Below are positions 44,866-52,760 of a stretch of 52,760 nt of DNA, in pieces (the first letter of the stretch is position 1; every line of letters begins with the position of its first letter). Where the stretch lies: contig CANHZI010000006.1 of NCBI GenBank assembly GCA_947464955.1, forward strand, positions 1 to 52,760. The letters run 5' to 3'. The notes beneath the pieces were generated by a model. That model was not told where the DNA came from. It saw nothing but the letters and a program-made list of their open reading frames with translations, and did no database searches. Source of the DNA: Oxalobacteraceae bacterium. GTDB lineage: Bacteria; Pseudomonadota; Gammaproteobacteria; Burkholderiales; Burkholderiaceae_D. A program made the position numbers and the translations under genes.

Positions 44866-46569
44866 TTATGCCACGATCAATTTACGATTCGCCGCGCCAG
44901 GCAATACTTTTAAGGTCTTGCCAGCAACTGGGCTATAAGATTTTGACTTCACCGTACTGACATAACGCCATTCAGCACTCGTCTCGTTCTGTGTCGCCGT
45001 GACCACCATGTAGCCGCGGTTCTTAGTTTCAGCGTAAACCAAAGGTCCTATGATTTGTTCCAAACCACCGGCCACTTTTGCTGGATCTTCTTTAGGAAAG
45101 ATCTCTTCAAAGCCAGGCGATGTGACCGAGGTTACGCCAAATTCCACGCCTACAGCCTGCCCGTTCATGTCTTGCAAATCACTCGCCCAGGTGTTGTGCG
45201 TATCGCCAGCGAGGGCGATCAAGTTCTTATTGAGCGCTTTAACGACACCGAATACCGTTTCACGTGCAGCGCCATAGCCATCCCATGCATCAAGGTTGTA
45301 CGGTATCGCGGGTTGGGCCAAAACTGTTTTTTCAGCAGCCGTCAGACTCGCGGGAGCTACTTGCGCTTTACCAAGCAAGTTGGTGTAGTCAGAAAAACTA
45401 ATTTGTCCTAGCACCAGCGGCGCAGGAATATTCATGCGTGCCATCAAGACTTGTTGTCCCAAAATCTGCCAAGTCGCTGTCGACTTTGTCATCTGCGTCT
45501 GCAACCACGTCAGTTGTTCAGCGCCTAGCAGTTGGCGTGTTGGATTACTCATATCGGCAGCGAAGCGTGCCGCATCAAAAGCACCACCAGCTCCCATATA
45601 AGCGGCATAAGACAATTGCTTTTCTCGACCAATTAAGCGGGTGTCGAGCATATGCAAGGAAACCAAATCGCCAAAGTCAAAAGAACGATAAATGCGATCA
45701 TTCTTGCTTGGATCAGTTAAACGTACAGGCATCCATTCATGATAGGCCTGCAAGGCCGCAGCACGACGCGCACTGAAAGGGCCTTCGGTCGCTGGGTCAT
45801 GATTCTCAGCACCACCAATCCACGCATCATTCGCGAATTCATGATCATCCCACACCGCAATCAAGGGCAGTGCAGCGTGCATTGCTTGCAGATCCGCGTC
45901 ACGGCGATAAATCGCGTAGCGACTGCGGTAATCGGTCAATGTGACTGTTTCTGTTTTCGGTTCCACAAGGCGATTTAACGCGGCGGCATCTTGTGAGGCA
46001 TATCCATCACGGGGGTATTCATAAATGTAATCGCCCAAATGTACCGCTGCATCAATATCACTGAGTTTGGCAATCTCCGCATAAACATTAAAATAACCAG
46101 CTGGGTAGTTAGAACAAGTCATCACAGCCAATTTTACTTGCGCGACTTTTCCTGTCGGCAGCGTCTTCGTTTTTCCAACCGGAGATAAGCGGCTATCAAA
46201 ATTAAAACGATAAAAATAGACGGTATTTGGGCTTAATCCCGTCACATCAACTTTAACGGTGAAATCGCGAGCGCCGTTAGTGTTACTACTTCCAGTCTTC
46301 ACAATTTTGGAAAACTCCGCATCACTGGCCACCTGCCAACTCACATCGAAATCACGGCCATCATAATTAAGCGAAGGCGTCACGCGCGTCCAAATAATAA
46401 CGCGATCGCTCAAGGGGTCGCCACTCGCTACACCGTGTTCAAAAGTTACATACACAGGCTGCACACTGCCGCCACCACAAGCAGAAAGTGCGGCACTTGT
46501 CGAGAGTGCAGCGGTCGATACAGCAAACTGACGAATAAACTGACGACGTGAAGGATTTTGATGTTTCAT
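44866..46569 (-). CDS. PhoD-like alkaline phosphatase D, Tat-exported
   Basis: This 567-residue phosphodiesterase/phosphatase is of the PhoD family. The ATG at 46569 has GAGGTAA upstream. The N-terminus carries a twin-arginine signal (SRRQFIRQFAVST) ending in a Cys of lipobox type (AALSACGGG). The PhoD N-terminal domain starts at VTFEHGVASGDPLSDRVIIW. The metallophosphatase domain has VHLGDYIYEYPRDGY, LIAVWDDHEFANDAW and ALAGDTHNTWASDL. PhoD enzymes bind calcium and iron and release phosphate from phosphodiesters, including teichoic acids and phospholipids, when phosphate is scarce. The phytase-like lipoprotein gene is directly downstream, giving a phosphate-scavenging pair. No Pho box was identified with certainty. 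Confidence 0.93.
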   Translation of the reverse strand: MKHQNPSRRQFIRQFAVSTAALSTSAALSACGGGSVQPVYVTFEHGVASGDPLSDRVIIWTRVTPSLNYDGRDFDVSWQVASDAEFSKIVKTGSSNTNGARDFTVKVDVTGLSPNTVYFYRFNFDSRLSPVGKTKTLPTGKVAQVKLAVMTCSNYPAGYFNVYAEIAKLSDIDAAVHLGDYIYEYPRDGYASQDAAALNRLVEPKTETVTLTDYRSRYAIYRRDADLQAMHAALPLIAVWDDHEFANDAWIGGAENHDPATEGPFSARRAAALQAYHEWMPVRLTDPSKNDRIYRSFDFGDLVSLHMLDTRLIGREKQLSYAAYMGAGGAFDAARFAADMSNPTRQLLGAEQLTWLQTQMTKSTATWQILGQQVLMARMNIPAPLVLGQISFSDYTNLLGKAQVAPASLTAAEKTVLAQPAIPYNLDAWDGYGAARETVFGVVKALNKNLIALAGDTHNTWASDLQDMNGQAVGVEFGVTSVTSPGFEEIFPKEDPAKVAGGLEQIIGPLVYAETKNRGYMVVTATQNETSAEWRYVSTVKSKSYSPVAGKTLKVLPGAANRKLIVA

Positions 46570-46679
46570 GCGCTTACCTCGTGAATGAGAAAGCGCTGAT
46601 GCTAGAGTTGAAATATGACTAGGCCATGACTGCAATTAGAATGAGATCTCGAATTTTGTGCCCGCAGTCATGCGCCATA

Positions 46680-47108
46680 CTACTGTCGATGTTCACCTTC
46701 AATTGCATCAATCTCGCATCTCAAAAATGGACGCACTTGATTGTCATGTGACTGCAATAAAGCGCTCACCGTCTCCGGTATCTCACCAACAAAACTGAAA
46801 CCCGACAAGGTATGTAATGAGCTATGCGCCTCGGTCCAAATCCGCTGCAGATAGCAATCATCGAGCGCCAAGTTCGCTGCTTGATCATCGCGAATGAAAG
46901 AGATTTTGTAACGTGAGGCCAACATCGGATACTGCGCTTCCGTCAACACTTGCACACCACCCTTACTCATATTGATGACCACACCACAGATAGCGGTCTC
47001 CGAACGGCCAGAGCTAAACACCCAGACTGGACGAATTTCACATTCACCCATAGGAATATGAAAAAATTCGACGCGACGATTTCCGCGGTTGTCATGTTGT
47101 TGTGGCAT
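46680..47108 (-). CDS. PilZ-domain protein
   Basis: This 142-residue protein is a single PilZ domain. The arginine motif that contacts cyclic-di-GMP is RGNRRVEFFHI. The second motif reads GVVINMSKGGVQVL, matching D/N-x-S-x-x-G. Middle strands include YKISFIRDDQ and FSFVGEIPETV. It therefore probably binds cyclic-di-GMP, though the first motif has R-x-x-R-R rather than the ideal RxxxR spacing. No enzyme or GGDEF/EAL gene is near. The ATG at 47108 is preceded by GAGGAG; an earlier in-frame start overlaps that site. It lies upstream of the PhoD gene by 110 bp on the same strand. Confidence 0.8.
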   Translation of the reverse strand: MPQQHDNRGNRRVEFFHIPMGECEIRPVWVFSSGRSETAICGVVINMSKGGVQVLTEAQYPMLASRYKISFIRDDQAANLALDDCYLQRIWTEAHSSLHTLSGFSFVGEIPETVSALLQSHDNQVRPFLRCEIDAIEGEHRQ

Positions 47109-47279
47109 ACAGCGTCTCCTCACACTCATTGATTTAGGCTTTGTGGAACCTTAACATAGCGTGAAAATATGTCAGCTTGGTGACATACTGTGGCACAGTT
47201 ACACTCCAAGCCAAGAAACAAATCAAACCGCAATCAAAATGGGCCTAGGGCTTTGTTTAGAATGAAAGGGAAACGCGCT

Positions 47280-47591
47280 ATGCATCAACTTTGCCCACAC
47301 TGTCAGCATCCTTTTCCAAGCAAAGAAATTTGGCTCAAGTCGGTGCTATCCTGTACCAAGTGCGAACAAACATCTTGCTTTGGAAATTTTAGGCAATGGC
47401 TAGCAAGTAGCCTGATCGCTTTACTGAGCATGTTTCTTTGCCTGCTGTTATTGCCGCAATTAGGGTATCCCTTCGGCCTTTTACTTACGATTGCGATATC
47501 AATTCTCATGTTTGCAGCAAGTGTCAAGTTATGGGTACGACCAGTGCCTTATCAGCGATTATTCCCAAACAATAAAGTCGGATCAAGTTGA
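47280..47591 (+). CDS. small zinc-ribbon membrane protein
   Basis: This 103-residue protein has an N-terminal zinc ribbon (LCPHC, then LSCTKC; two CxxC pairs). Two hydrophobic helices follow (WLASSLIALLSMFLCLLLL and GYPFGLLLTIAISILMFAAS) and a basic tail. It is similar in layout to small cytoplasmic-side membrane proteins that start with a CxxC zinc ribbon; no function is known. The ATG at 47280 is preferred because the ribbon begins directly after it and AGGG precedes it. It converges on the DUF5694 gene, and its stop codon lies inside a bidirectional terminator. Confidence 0.75.
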   Translation: MHQLCPHCQHPFPSKEIWLKSVLSCTKCEQTSCFGNFRQWLASSLIALLSMFLCLLLLPQLGYPFGLLLTIAISILMFAASVKLWVRPVPYQRLFPNNKVGSS

Positions 47592-47603
47592 CCCGACTTT
47601 ATT
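47571..47603. terminator. bidirectional intrinsic terminator
   Basis: A perfect 11-bp inverted repeat (AATAAAGTCGG/CCGACTTTATT) with an 11-nt loop lies between the convergent zinc-ribbon and DUF5694 genes. It is AT-rich at both ends, so it can work for both strands. It contains the zinc-ribbon stop codon. Confidence 0.85.
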
Positions 47604-47624
47604 CTTGAACAGACCAAGTGCGGC

Positions 47625-48722
47625 TTACTTCAGCAATTTCATTGGATCAAGCACTTTTACCTCATGCATCAAATTGAGATAGGTATCGAAGTAAGGCTTA
47701 TGAGAGTTACCGACGATGACTAAGACTTTCGCACCTGGGTAGTTACCAAAAGCCGTGCGAATATTTGCCACCATGCGCAAATTGCGTGTTTCCCACCAAG
47801 CGACGTATTGACGTCCGAACAGCTCAGGCGTTGCGTGTTTGAGCCCCCCGCCAAAATCGGCAGCAACGAAAGCGCGCAAAGTATCTGGCTTATTGTAGAA
47901 GCGATACAAATTCAACACATCTTGCGGTGAGTTCAGTTTTGCCTCAACAGCAAGCGATTCTTTTTTCTCTGGGATATCAATCTTGCTCCACATATCTTGC
48001 AGTGCTTCGCCAAATTTAGGGCCTGCCCTGTCAGTGATTTCGTCTGAAGTATGATCATCGGTGGCATACACACGTTCCAAACCTAAACGCGCTGCCAACA
48101 CTGCGCCGACTTCGTAATTTTCATTCGACACCGGAGATTCGCGATTGAGAAACTTCAGCATACTTGGGTCAATGCCGTCACTCGCTCTACGTTCTTGCGC
48201 GTCGAGGCGCAGCCATTGAACCAAGGCTGAAGCGCGATCGTTTGCAGCTAAGAAAACAGCCACGAGCCGGCGCCTTTGTTCAGGGCTGGGTTTGATTTCT
48301 GGATGTTGTTCCCATTTCTTCAGTGTCGTTTGAATTTCAAGTAGGGCCTCTTGCAAACCCAAACCGATCGCCTTTTGTGCAGGTGCTGGATCCCAACAGT
48401 AGTCCTTATGGACATCGGGATGTGTCAGGGCATTCACCCGCAAGAATTCACATTGTTCACCGGATAGTGCTTCGATCGTAATGATGGTAGGTTTGAATTG
48501 CGCCAAGCGATCCAGTACGCCGGATAGATGATTACGATTCAACTTCTCACCATAGCTACTGATATGCGGCGTTCCCAGAACCATGACCTCGGTCATTTTC
48601 CCGTGTACACTTTTCTTCCAAGAATCGGAGTCAAGCTCTCCGCTCTTAGTCAGCGTTTGCGCCTGGCTCGCTGCGCTGAACATGCCTGCAACGCAAGCTG
48701 CGATCAACCAAGATTTTTTCAT
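47625..48722 (-). CDS. DUF5694 (TraB/Tiki-like) secreted protein
   Basis: This 365-residue exported protein has a signal peptide (MKKSWLIAACVAGMFSAASQAQ). The mature part has the TraB/PrgY/Tiki layout: VMVLGTPHISSYG (first GxxH), ITIEALSGEQ (Glu), YATDDHTSDE, WWETRNLRMVANIR (Arg) and VLVIVGNSHKPYFDTYL (second GxxH). The Tiki superfamily includes metal-dependent proteases and the EreA esterase. A periplasmic hydrolase is plausible but not demonstrated for DUF5694. GGAGA precedes the ATG by seven bases. It stands alone. Confidence 0.82.
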   Translation of the reverse strand: MKKSWLIAACVAGMFSAASQAQTLTKSGELDSDSWKKSVHGKMTEVMVLGTPHISSYGEKLNRNHLSGVLDRLAQFKPTIITIEALSGEQCEFLRVNALTHPDVHKDYCWDPAPAQKAIGLGLQEALLEIQTTLKKWEQHPEIKPSPEQRRRLVAVFLAANDRASALVQWLRLDAQERRASDGIDPSMLKFLNRESPVSNENYEVGAVLAARLGLERVYATDDHTSDEITDRAGPKFGEALQDMWSKIDIPEKKESLAVEAKLNSPQDVLNLYRFYNKPDTLRAFVAADFGGGLKHATPELFGRQYVAWWETRNLRMVANIRTAFGNYPGAKVLVIVGNSHKPYFDTYLNLMHEVKVLDPMKLLK

Positions 48723-48862
48723 CTGATGTCTCCTTCGGTAGTGAAAGTGAGACTAGCTTAACAAAGCAATGCTATGCGAGCGATAACGAAGCGATAGAGC
48801 GCAAAAATTGCGGGGCAGTCTGCAAATTTGTGGCGAAAACCGATCGTCCTTTTTCTTGATAC

Positions 48863-49285
48863 TCAGACTTTGAGCGTGGATAACAGGATATTAGTTTCCG
48901 AAGTGCTGATGCCAGGAATCTGACGTATCATGCCCAAAATTTGGTTCAGCTTCTCCACATTTTCTGCGCGAATTTCTGCAATCAAATCCCAGCGGCCATT
49001 GGTGGTGTATAAGGCATTAACGCAAGGCAGAGCGCGTAATTTATTTTGCACGTCAGCAGCAGTATTTCCATCTAAAGCGATATTCATCATGGCGCGCAAT
49101 TGATGAGGGAGATCGTTGGCATCAACCTTAATTGTGTAGCCCAAAATCACATGCTCTTGTTCGAGTCGCGCTAGCCGCTTTTGTATGGTGCCACGGGACA
49201 ATCGCAACACTCTCGCCAGCTCCAACACTGGGGTACGAGAATTAGCTCGAAGTAAGGCGATGAGCTCGCGATCAATACCATCCAT
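48863..49285 (-). CDS. Lrp/AsnC-family transcriptional regulator
   Basis: This 140-residue regulator has an N-terminal helix-turn-helix (LRANSRTPVLELARVLRLSR, recognition helix GTIQKRLARLEQ). The C-terminal RAM/AsnC ligand-binding domain is IALDGNTAADVQNKLRALP, then YTTNGRWDLIAEI and ISTSETNILLSTLKV. It usually binds amino acids as an octamer or tetramer. It is divergent from ctlX across 253 bp containing an inverted repeat at 49420-49450, so it probably controls ctlX in response to an amino acid such as arginine or citrulline. Relatives adjoining ctlX are common. Confidence 0.92.
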   Translation of the reverse strand: MDGIDRELIALLRANSRTPVLELARVLRLSRGTIQKRLARLEQEHVILGYTIKVDANDLPHQLRAMMNIALDGNTAADVQNKLRALPCVNALYTTNGRWDLIAEIRAENVEKLNQILGMIRQIPGISTSETNILLSTLKV

Positions 49286-49419
49286 TTAATTTCCTTCGCC
49301 ATGAATTGCTTCTATTGAATTGCTCCCATTTTTAATGGCTCCCATTTTGCGTTGAGTTTGCCGTGCTAGACAAGACATTCCCAGTACAAATTAAGCACTT
49401 TGCGCACATTTGCGAACAA

Positions 49420-49450
49420 ACTGTTCATTCAAACCACTTTTTTGAACAGT
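49420..49450. promoter_or_regulatory. inverted repeat in the lrp/ctlX divergent promoter
   Basis: ACTGTTCA at 49420-49427 is inverted as TGAACAGT at 49443-49450, with nearby TTTGC/GCAAA extensions on both outer sides. It lies about 90 bp before ctlX, fitting a site for the adjacent Lrp-type regulator. Confidence 0.55.
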
Positions 49451-49538
49451 ATGCAAACTCGTTTTTGAAGTTCGGCATGGCGATAATGCAAAGCATACGA
49501 AGCATCTTTAAGATTTCTATTCCATCTCTTCTTCATTT

Positions 49539-50474
49539 ATGAAAAATTCTCTGCATATCCAGTCGCCGTCCGCAGTCGTCATGGTTGTACCCCATCACTT
49601 CCGTATCAATCCTGAAACAGCGCTTGATAATCATTTCCAGCAGTCTCCGACGTCGCCTAACGTCGAGCAGATAGATGCACAACGAGCACGTGCGGAAGTC
49701 GAAACCGTGGTCACGCAATTAAGGCATGCAGGCATTCAAGTTCTAAGATTTGACGATGTTGGAACAGATACACCTGATTCCGTGTTTCCGAACAACTGGT
49801 TTTCCACGCATGCGGATGGCAAGCTTTTGATTTACCCCATGTACTGCACCAGCAGAAAAAAAGAAGTTCGGCAAGACATCATCGAGGCCTTACAAAAGCA
49901 ATTTTGTGTCACAGAGATCATTGATCTGCGCTGCATCGCTGACCATCAGGAAGCCTTGGAGGGAACCGGCTCTATGGTTTTTGATCATCTTCATCAACGT
50001 ATCTATGCATGTCGTTCGACACGCACTTCTGAACGTTTGTTAAATCTAGTCGCAAATACCTTGGGCTATCAAACCGTTCTAACTGACGCCCACGACGAGC
50101 AGCAACATGCGATTTATCACACGAATGTCATGATGAGTATTGGGACTAATTTAGCGATCGTAGGAGACACCAGCATTGCGCAACCACAGAGTCGAAGTAA
50201 AATTTTGCATGCACTAAGAAGCACGCGCCACGTCATAACATTAAATGCGTTCCAGATTAGCCAATTTTCAGCTAATTGCCTTGAGCTACGAACGAACGAC
50301 CAAGCTTTACTGGCAATCTCTAGTAGCGCTTGGAATAGTTTAGAGGCCGCACAACGTGAATTAATCCAAAGTCTCTATCAAACCATCATTTGCGCCATTC
50401 CCAGCATAGAGAAGGCGGGCGGCTCAATTCGCTGCATGCTGGCGGGCATTCACCTGCCTCCTCGGACTCAATAG
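49539..50474 (+). CDS. ctlX: citrulline utilization hydrolase CtlX (arginine deiminase-related)
   Basis: This 311-residue enzyme of the guanidine-modifying/amidinotransferase superfamily shows PSAVVMVVPHHFRINPETAL at the N-terminus. It also has VFPNNWFSTHADGKLLIYPM, GTGSMVFDHLHQRIYACRS (Asp and His region), YHTNVMMSIG (His) and NCLELR. The C-terminal GGSIRCMLAGIHLP carries catalytic Cys299. CtlX is thought to hydrolyse citrulline in arginine/citrulline use. The N-terminal QSPSAV and the length are typical. The ATG at 49539 is the only reasonable start. It is divergent from the Lrp-type gene, its probable regulator. Confidence 0.9.
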   Translation: MKNSLHIQSPSAVVMVVPHHFRINPETALDNHFQQSPTSPNVEQIDAQRARAEVETVVTQLRHAGIQVLRFDDVGTDTPDSVFPNNWFSTHADGKLLIYPMYCTSRKKEVRQDIIEALQKQFCVTEIIDLRCIADHQEALEGTGSMVFDHLHQRIYACRSTRTSERLLNLVANTLGYQTVLTDAHDEQQHAIYHTNVMMSIGTNLAIVGDTSIAQPQSRSKILHALRSTRHVITLNAFQISQFSANCLELRTNDQALLAISSSAWNSLEAAQRELIQSLYQTIICAIPSIEKAGGSIRCMLAGIHLPPRTQ

Positions 50475-50535
50475 TCGATAATGGATACGCTATTGTGAAA
50501 AATGCTAATATGGCAATTCCAGCGTGTAAATTCGA

Positions 50536-51138
50536 ATGAGTATTCTTGGCGATGCAAAATCACACATGATGAAGCAAAAGTTGCGACTAAGCAGTCTAAT
50601 ATTGATAGTAGGCATACACGGGTTTGTTTTTACGCTCCTCTCGCTAAGATCCTCACCTCATCAGACCAATCTTACACAGCGAAATTTTCTAGAACTTCGC
50701 TTGATCGCTCCCTCGAGCGCCTTTCCAATTTCAAACGTACGACATCAAACCTTAAGTACAAGCATCAAAGCGAATCTGAAGACGTCAAAAAAAGTGCCAA
50801 AGCCGGTCGATACAGCATGGCCAACACATTCCGAAGTCGGAGCGAACGATAAAGAAGTCCATTTGCAGACCGAGGGAAGTGAAGTCATGGCAGCACCCGC
50901 ACCGAGTATTTATCAGTTGCGCCAGCTAGCCCTAAGTGATGATAGGAGTGTTTCTAAAAGCCCAGCTCAAGTCATTGCAGAGAAAAATAGAAACATCGAA
51001 ACACTAGAGTCAAGATTGGGTAAATCGACACAAAAAGCAATTAAAAAAGATTGCCGAACTTCTTACGCAGGCTTAGGACTTCTTGCTGCTATTCCGCTGA
51101 CGATTAACGCCGCTACTGACAATCTTTGTAAATGGTAG
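50536..51138 (+). CDS. single-pass membrane protein with TonB-like N-terminus, unknown function
   Basis: This 200-residue protein has a short cytoplasmic N-terminus and one membrane helix (LSSLILIVGIHGFVFTLLSL). An LELRLIAPSS stretch follows; the IVGIHG helix and the strand after it recall TonB/TolA N-termini. A disordered Ser/Lys/Pro-rich region (about 60-130) leads to a conserved-looking C-terminal end, DCRTSYAGLGLLAAIPLTIN...NLCKW. I recall similar tails in Oxalobacteraceae proteins but no named family. The two C-terminal Cys may pair. It follows ctlX by 62 bp on the same strand. An overlapping frame (50502-50852) is rejected. Confidence 0.6.
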   Translation: MSILGDAKSHMMKQKLRLSSLILIVGIHGFVFTLLSLRSSPHQTNLTQRNFLELRLIAPSSAFPISNVRHQTLSTSIKANLKTSKKVPKPVDTAWPTHSEVGANDKEVHLQTEGSEVMAAPAPSIYQLRQLALSDDRSVSKSPAQVIAEKNRNIETLESRLGKSTQKAIKKDCRTSYAGLGLLAAIPLTINAATDNLCKW

Positions 51139-51148
51139 TGCTGTACAC

Positions 51149-51700
51149 TCAAGACTTGGTCAATTGATTGGAAATGATCTCAAGACGCTCAAGAATCGCG
51201 CGCAGTAAAACCGTATTTTCATCTGCAGTCTGCTGCGTTGAGGCGTTCGCGTTATGCGCATGCTTTAACTTTTCGCGATTCATCAAAATATGATGACGGA
51301 ATTCATGCGCATTAATGAGTCCTATCAAACGCATATCATGCGCTTGCCCGGCGCTTTGACCGGCGGTTTCAAATTTCAAGATACTCAAGTTAAACATCTT
51401 CAACAGCGGCCCTTCGACAAAGGTCACATCTTGAATATTCTCCAGCGGAATGGTCTTCTCGACTTGAAACAAGATGCCCTTACGAAAACGTAATGAAGTG
51501 TCGCTCAATTCGCACTCGAGTTTATCGAAGTAGTGGCGCGCCCACCATTGTCCAACACCGCACAACCAAATAATCGCCAGAGGAATGCCGACCACGGTAA
51601 TCGCAAAAATCGCCGCACCGTAGATCACTAGGTAAGGGCGAATCAAAGGATTAAAGCTCGCTTTAATCGCCTGCGCATTGAGACTTACTTGACTACTCAT
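51149..51700 (-). CDS. bacterial PH-domain (bPH2, YdbS-like) membrane protein
   Basis: This 183-residue protein has two closely spaced membrane helices (YLVIYGAAIFAITVVGIPLA and IIWLCGVGQWW). A bPH2 domain follows (about 60-140: LSDTSLRFRKGILFQVEKTI and PLENIQDVTFVEGPLLKMF). The C-terminal region (about 140-183) is helical and rich in Ala, Gln and Asn. bPH2 domains are membrane-associated beta modules of unknown precise role in YdbS/YdbT proteins. Its stop is 10 bp from the convergent preceding gene. Confidence 0.88.
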   Translation of the reverse strand: MSSQVSLNAQAIKASFNPLIRPYLVIYGAAIFAITVVGIPLAIIWLCGVGQWWARHYFDKLECELSDTSLRFRKGILFQVEKTIPLENIQDVTFVEGPLLKMFNLSILKFETAGQSAGQAHDMRLIGLINAHEFRHHILMNREKLKHAHNANASTQQTADENTVLLRAILERLEIISNQLTKS

Positions 51701-51747
51701 GATTTGATTCTCTTCACATAAAAATAGGAGTCACGGCGCCAGATCAG

Positions 51748-51783
51748 CAAACAATTCTGCAAACAATTCTGCAAACAATTTCA
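51748..51783. repeat. short tandem repeat, 12-bp unit
   Basis: The unit GCAAACAATTCT occurs nearly three times in a row (third copy ends in TTTC). It lies between the alpha-2-macroglobulin stop and the PH-domain start. Replication slippage is the likely origin. Confidence 0.7.
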
Positions 51784-51807
51784 AGCTGAGTTAACGCCAT
51801 GACTTTC

Positions 51808-52760
51808 TTACTTCGCGCCGCGTGGGTCAACCACCGTGATCGGTTCAGGCGCAACACCATAGGCACGAATATCGGGACGATACATATCTTCTGCATACGT
51901 CGCTGGCACACGGAAACGACCGGGCGTTACCACGCGCAGCATGTAGAACAATTGTATGGTATCGCCATTTAAGCGCACCGCTGCCACAAATCTATCATCA
52001 CGATATTCTTGATGTTTAATACGACTATCGCTCATCGCATTTCCAACATTGACACCGTCGATACTAAATTCGCCTGCTTGAGGACCTTGCGATAAGTTCA
52101 TATTCTCAACTTCCAAGCCCGCTGGAATATGATCAATGATCATCGCGTCTTCTATGACTTGCTTTGATTTCGCAGTGACGCGGGCGATCAACATATCGCC
52201 CGTTTTCAAGCTACCTCCACTCCATGGCTTACCAGCGACGGTGAACCATTTACGTTCAAGTGTGATCTTGTCACTGCTTGCCACCGGTGCCTTCGTGGGG
52301 AAACCACTCGCCTCAACTTCTATCCATAATGGATTACTACCTTTGTTCTCGATGCTAATGCCTTTAAGCGCGAGACTAGGATCAAAGCTACGGCTTTCAC
52401 TATTTTTAGAAGTCAATGTAGTGCTGCCATCCGCAGTTTTCACAATCGCTTCCCATGGATCAGTGACTGTTCCACCTGCCGCGCGCGCTGCCAAGAACAA
52501 GGCAATACGTTCTTGGGTTGAGAAGTAACCACGTGGTTTACCAAGGCGATCAGCTAAGTTGATCAACATCGTTTCACGCTGTGGATGGGCGATCTTATGG
52601 CGTAACATCAAGGCGTAGGACATCGCTTGATCACGTACGGCCGTGCCGTAATCACCGAGCCAATCCCATTCCCAATCGGTACGAATACCGTAAGGTTTTG
52701 TCATGGCGTCGTTGAAAGCGACATCAGCACGTTTTTGGTCACCCATCATTTGCAAGGCCA
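51808..52760 (-). CDS. alpha-2-macroglobulin family protein, C-terminal part
   Basis: This is the C-terminal 317 or so residues of a bacterial alpha-2-macroglobulin (YfhM type); the gene enters from the right edge, so no start is visible. Seen are the macroglobulin complement-like helical end (WLGDYGTAVRDQAMSYALML and YFSTQERIALFLAAR). The receptor-binding-like beta domain follows (IDHIPAGLEVENMNL, HQEYRDDRFVAAVRL, FYMLRVVTPGRFRVP, YAEDMYRPDIRAYG). Such lipoproteins trap proteases in the periplasm, usually with PBP1C repairing the wall. The thioester motif lies outside the window and cannot be assessed. The pbpC gene of this window is about 29 kb away. Confidence 0.93.
   Translation of the reverse strand, partial: ALQMMGDQKRADVAFNDAMTKPYGIRTDWEWDWLGDYGTAVRDQAMSYALMLRHKIAHPQRETMLINLADRLGKPRGYFSTQERIALFLAARAAGGTVTDPWEAIVKTADGSTTLTSKNSESRSFDPSLALKGISIENKGSNPLWIEVEASGFPTKAPVASSDKITLERKWFTVAGKPWSGGSLKTGDMLIARVTAKSKQVIEDAMIIDHIPAGLEVENMNLSQGPQAGEFSIDGVNVGNAMSDSRIKHQEYRDDRFVAAVRLNGDTIQLFYMLRVVTPGRFRVPATYAEDMYRPDIRAYGVAPEPITVVDPRGAK

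Noticed and set aside
50502-50852. 116-codon plus-strand frame overlapping the TonB-like gene
   Set aside because: The alternative frame with a membrane helix and a conserved-looking C-terminus is longer and more protein-like.

Overview
The window reads as chromosomal DNA of a betaproteobacterium, most likely Oxalobacteraceae of the Undibacterium type. This rests on moderate GC, the LiuR-controlled leucine catabolic genes, the DUF4214 metalloprotease, the number of very large sensor kinases and the REP-like palindromes. No rRNA, tRNA, phage, IS transposase, integrase or CRISPR array was seen.

Region 1 (1-11.6 kb, all minus strand) is a branched-chain acyl-CoA catabolic island read right to left. 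It holds the MerR regulator LiuR, isovaleryl-CoA dehydrogenase, AceK (isocitrate dehydrogenase kinase/phosphatase), a thiolase, an SDR oxidoreductase, a small conserved protein, a second acyl-CoA dehydrogenase, a DsbA-type 2-hydroxychromene-2-carboxylate isomerase, a rhodanese, a DUF1851 protein, a YchJ-like protein and the start of methylcrotonyl-CoA carboxylase beta. Two near-identical LiuR-type operators flank liuR. Three families of palindromic repeats sit in the gaps.

Region 2 (11.6-24.5 kb) is mixed. It has an MBL-fold hydrolase and a DMT exporter, a secreted C13 (legumain/GPI8 family) peptidase whose 3' end overlaps a CREST-superfamily membrane hydrolase, an XRE regulator and an NTF2-like secreted protein. 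A 700-residue SPFH protein with five tandem repeats ahead of the SPFH domain recalls major vault protein architecture. A dienelactone-hydrolase-like protein without its nucleophile, PBP1C and a REC-kinase-REC protein complete the region.

Region 3 (24.5-40.7 kb) begins with a divergent 1363-residue beta-propeller sensor kinase. It continues with a secreted alpha/beta hydrolase, an EF-hand secreted protein, a serralysin-like metalloprotease with DUF4214, a membrane M20 peptidase, a class I aminotransferase, a small multi-TM protein and a 1201-residue BarA-like hybrid kinase.

Region 4 (40.7-52.8 kb) carries a DUF2845 protein, an amino-acid permease, and a two-gene phosphate-scavenging unit (PhoD-like Tat-exported phosphatase plus phytase-like esterase lipoprotein). 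A PilZ protein, a zinc-ribbon membrane protein, a TraB/Tiki-like DUF5694 protein and a divergent Lrp/CtlX pair for citrulline or arginine use follow. The region ends with a TonB-like N-terminus protein of unknown role, a bacterial PH-domain protein and the C-terminal end of an alpha-2-macroglobulin.

The strongest leads are the vault-like SPFH protein, the C13/CREST pair, the paired nested palindromes that supply the aceK stop codon, and the LiuR operators. No complete new multi-gene defence or mobile system could be supported.
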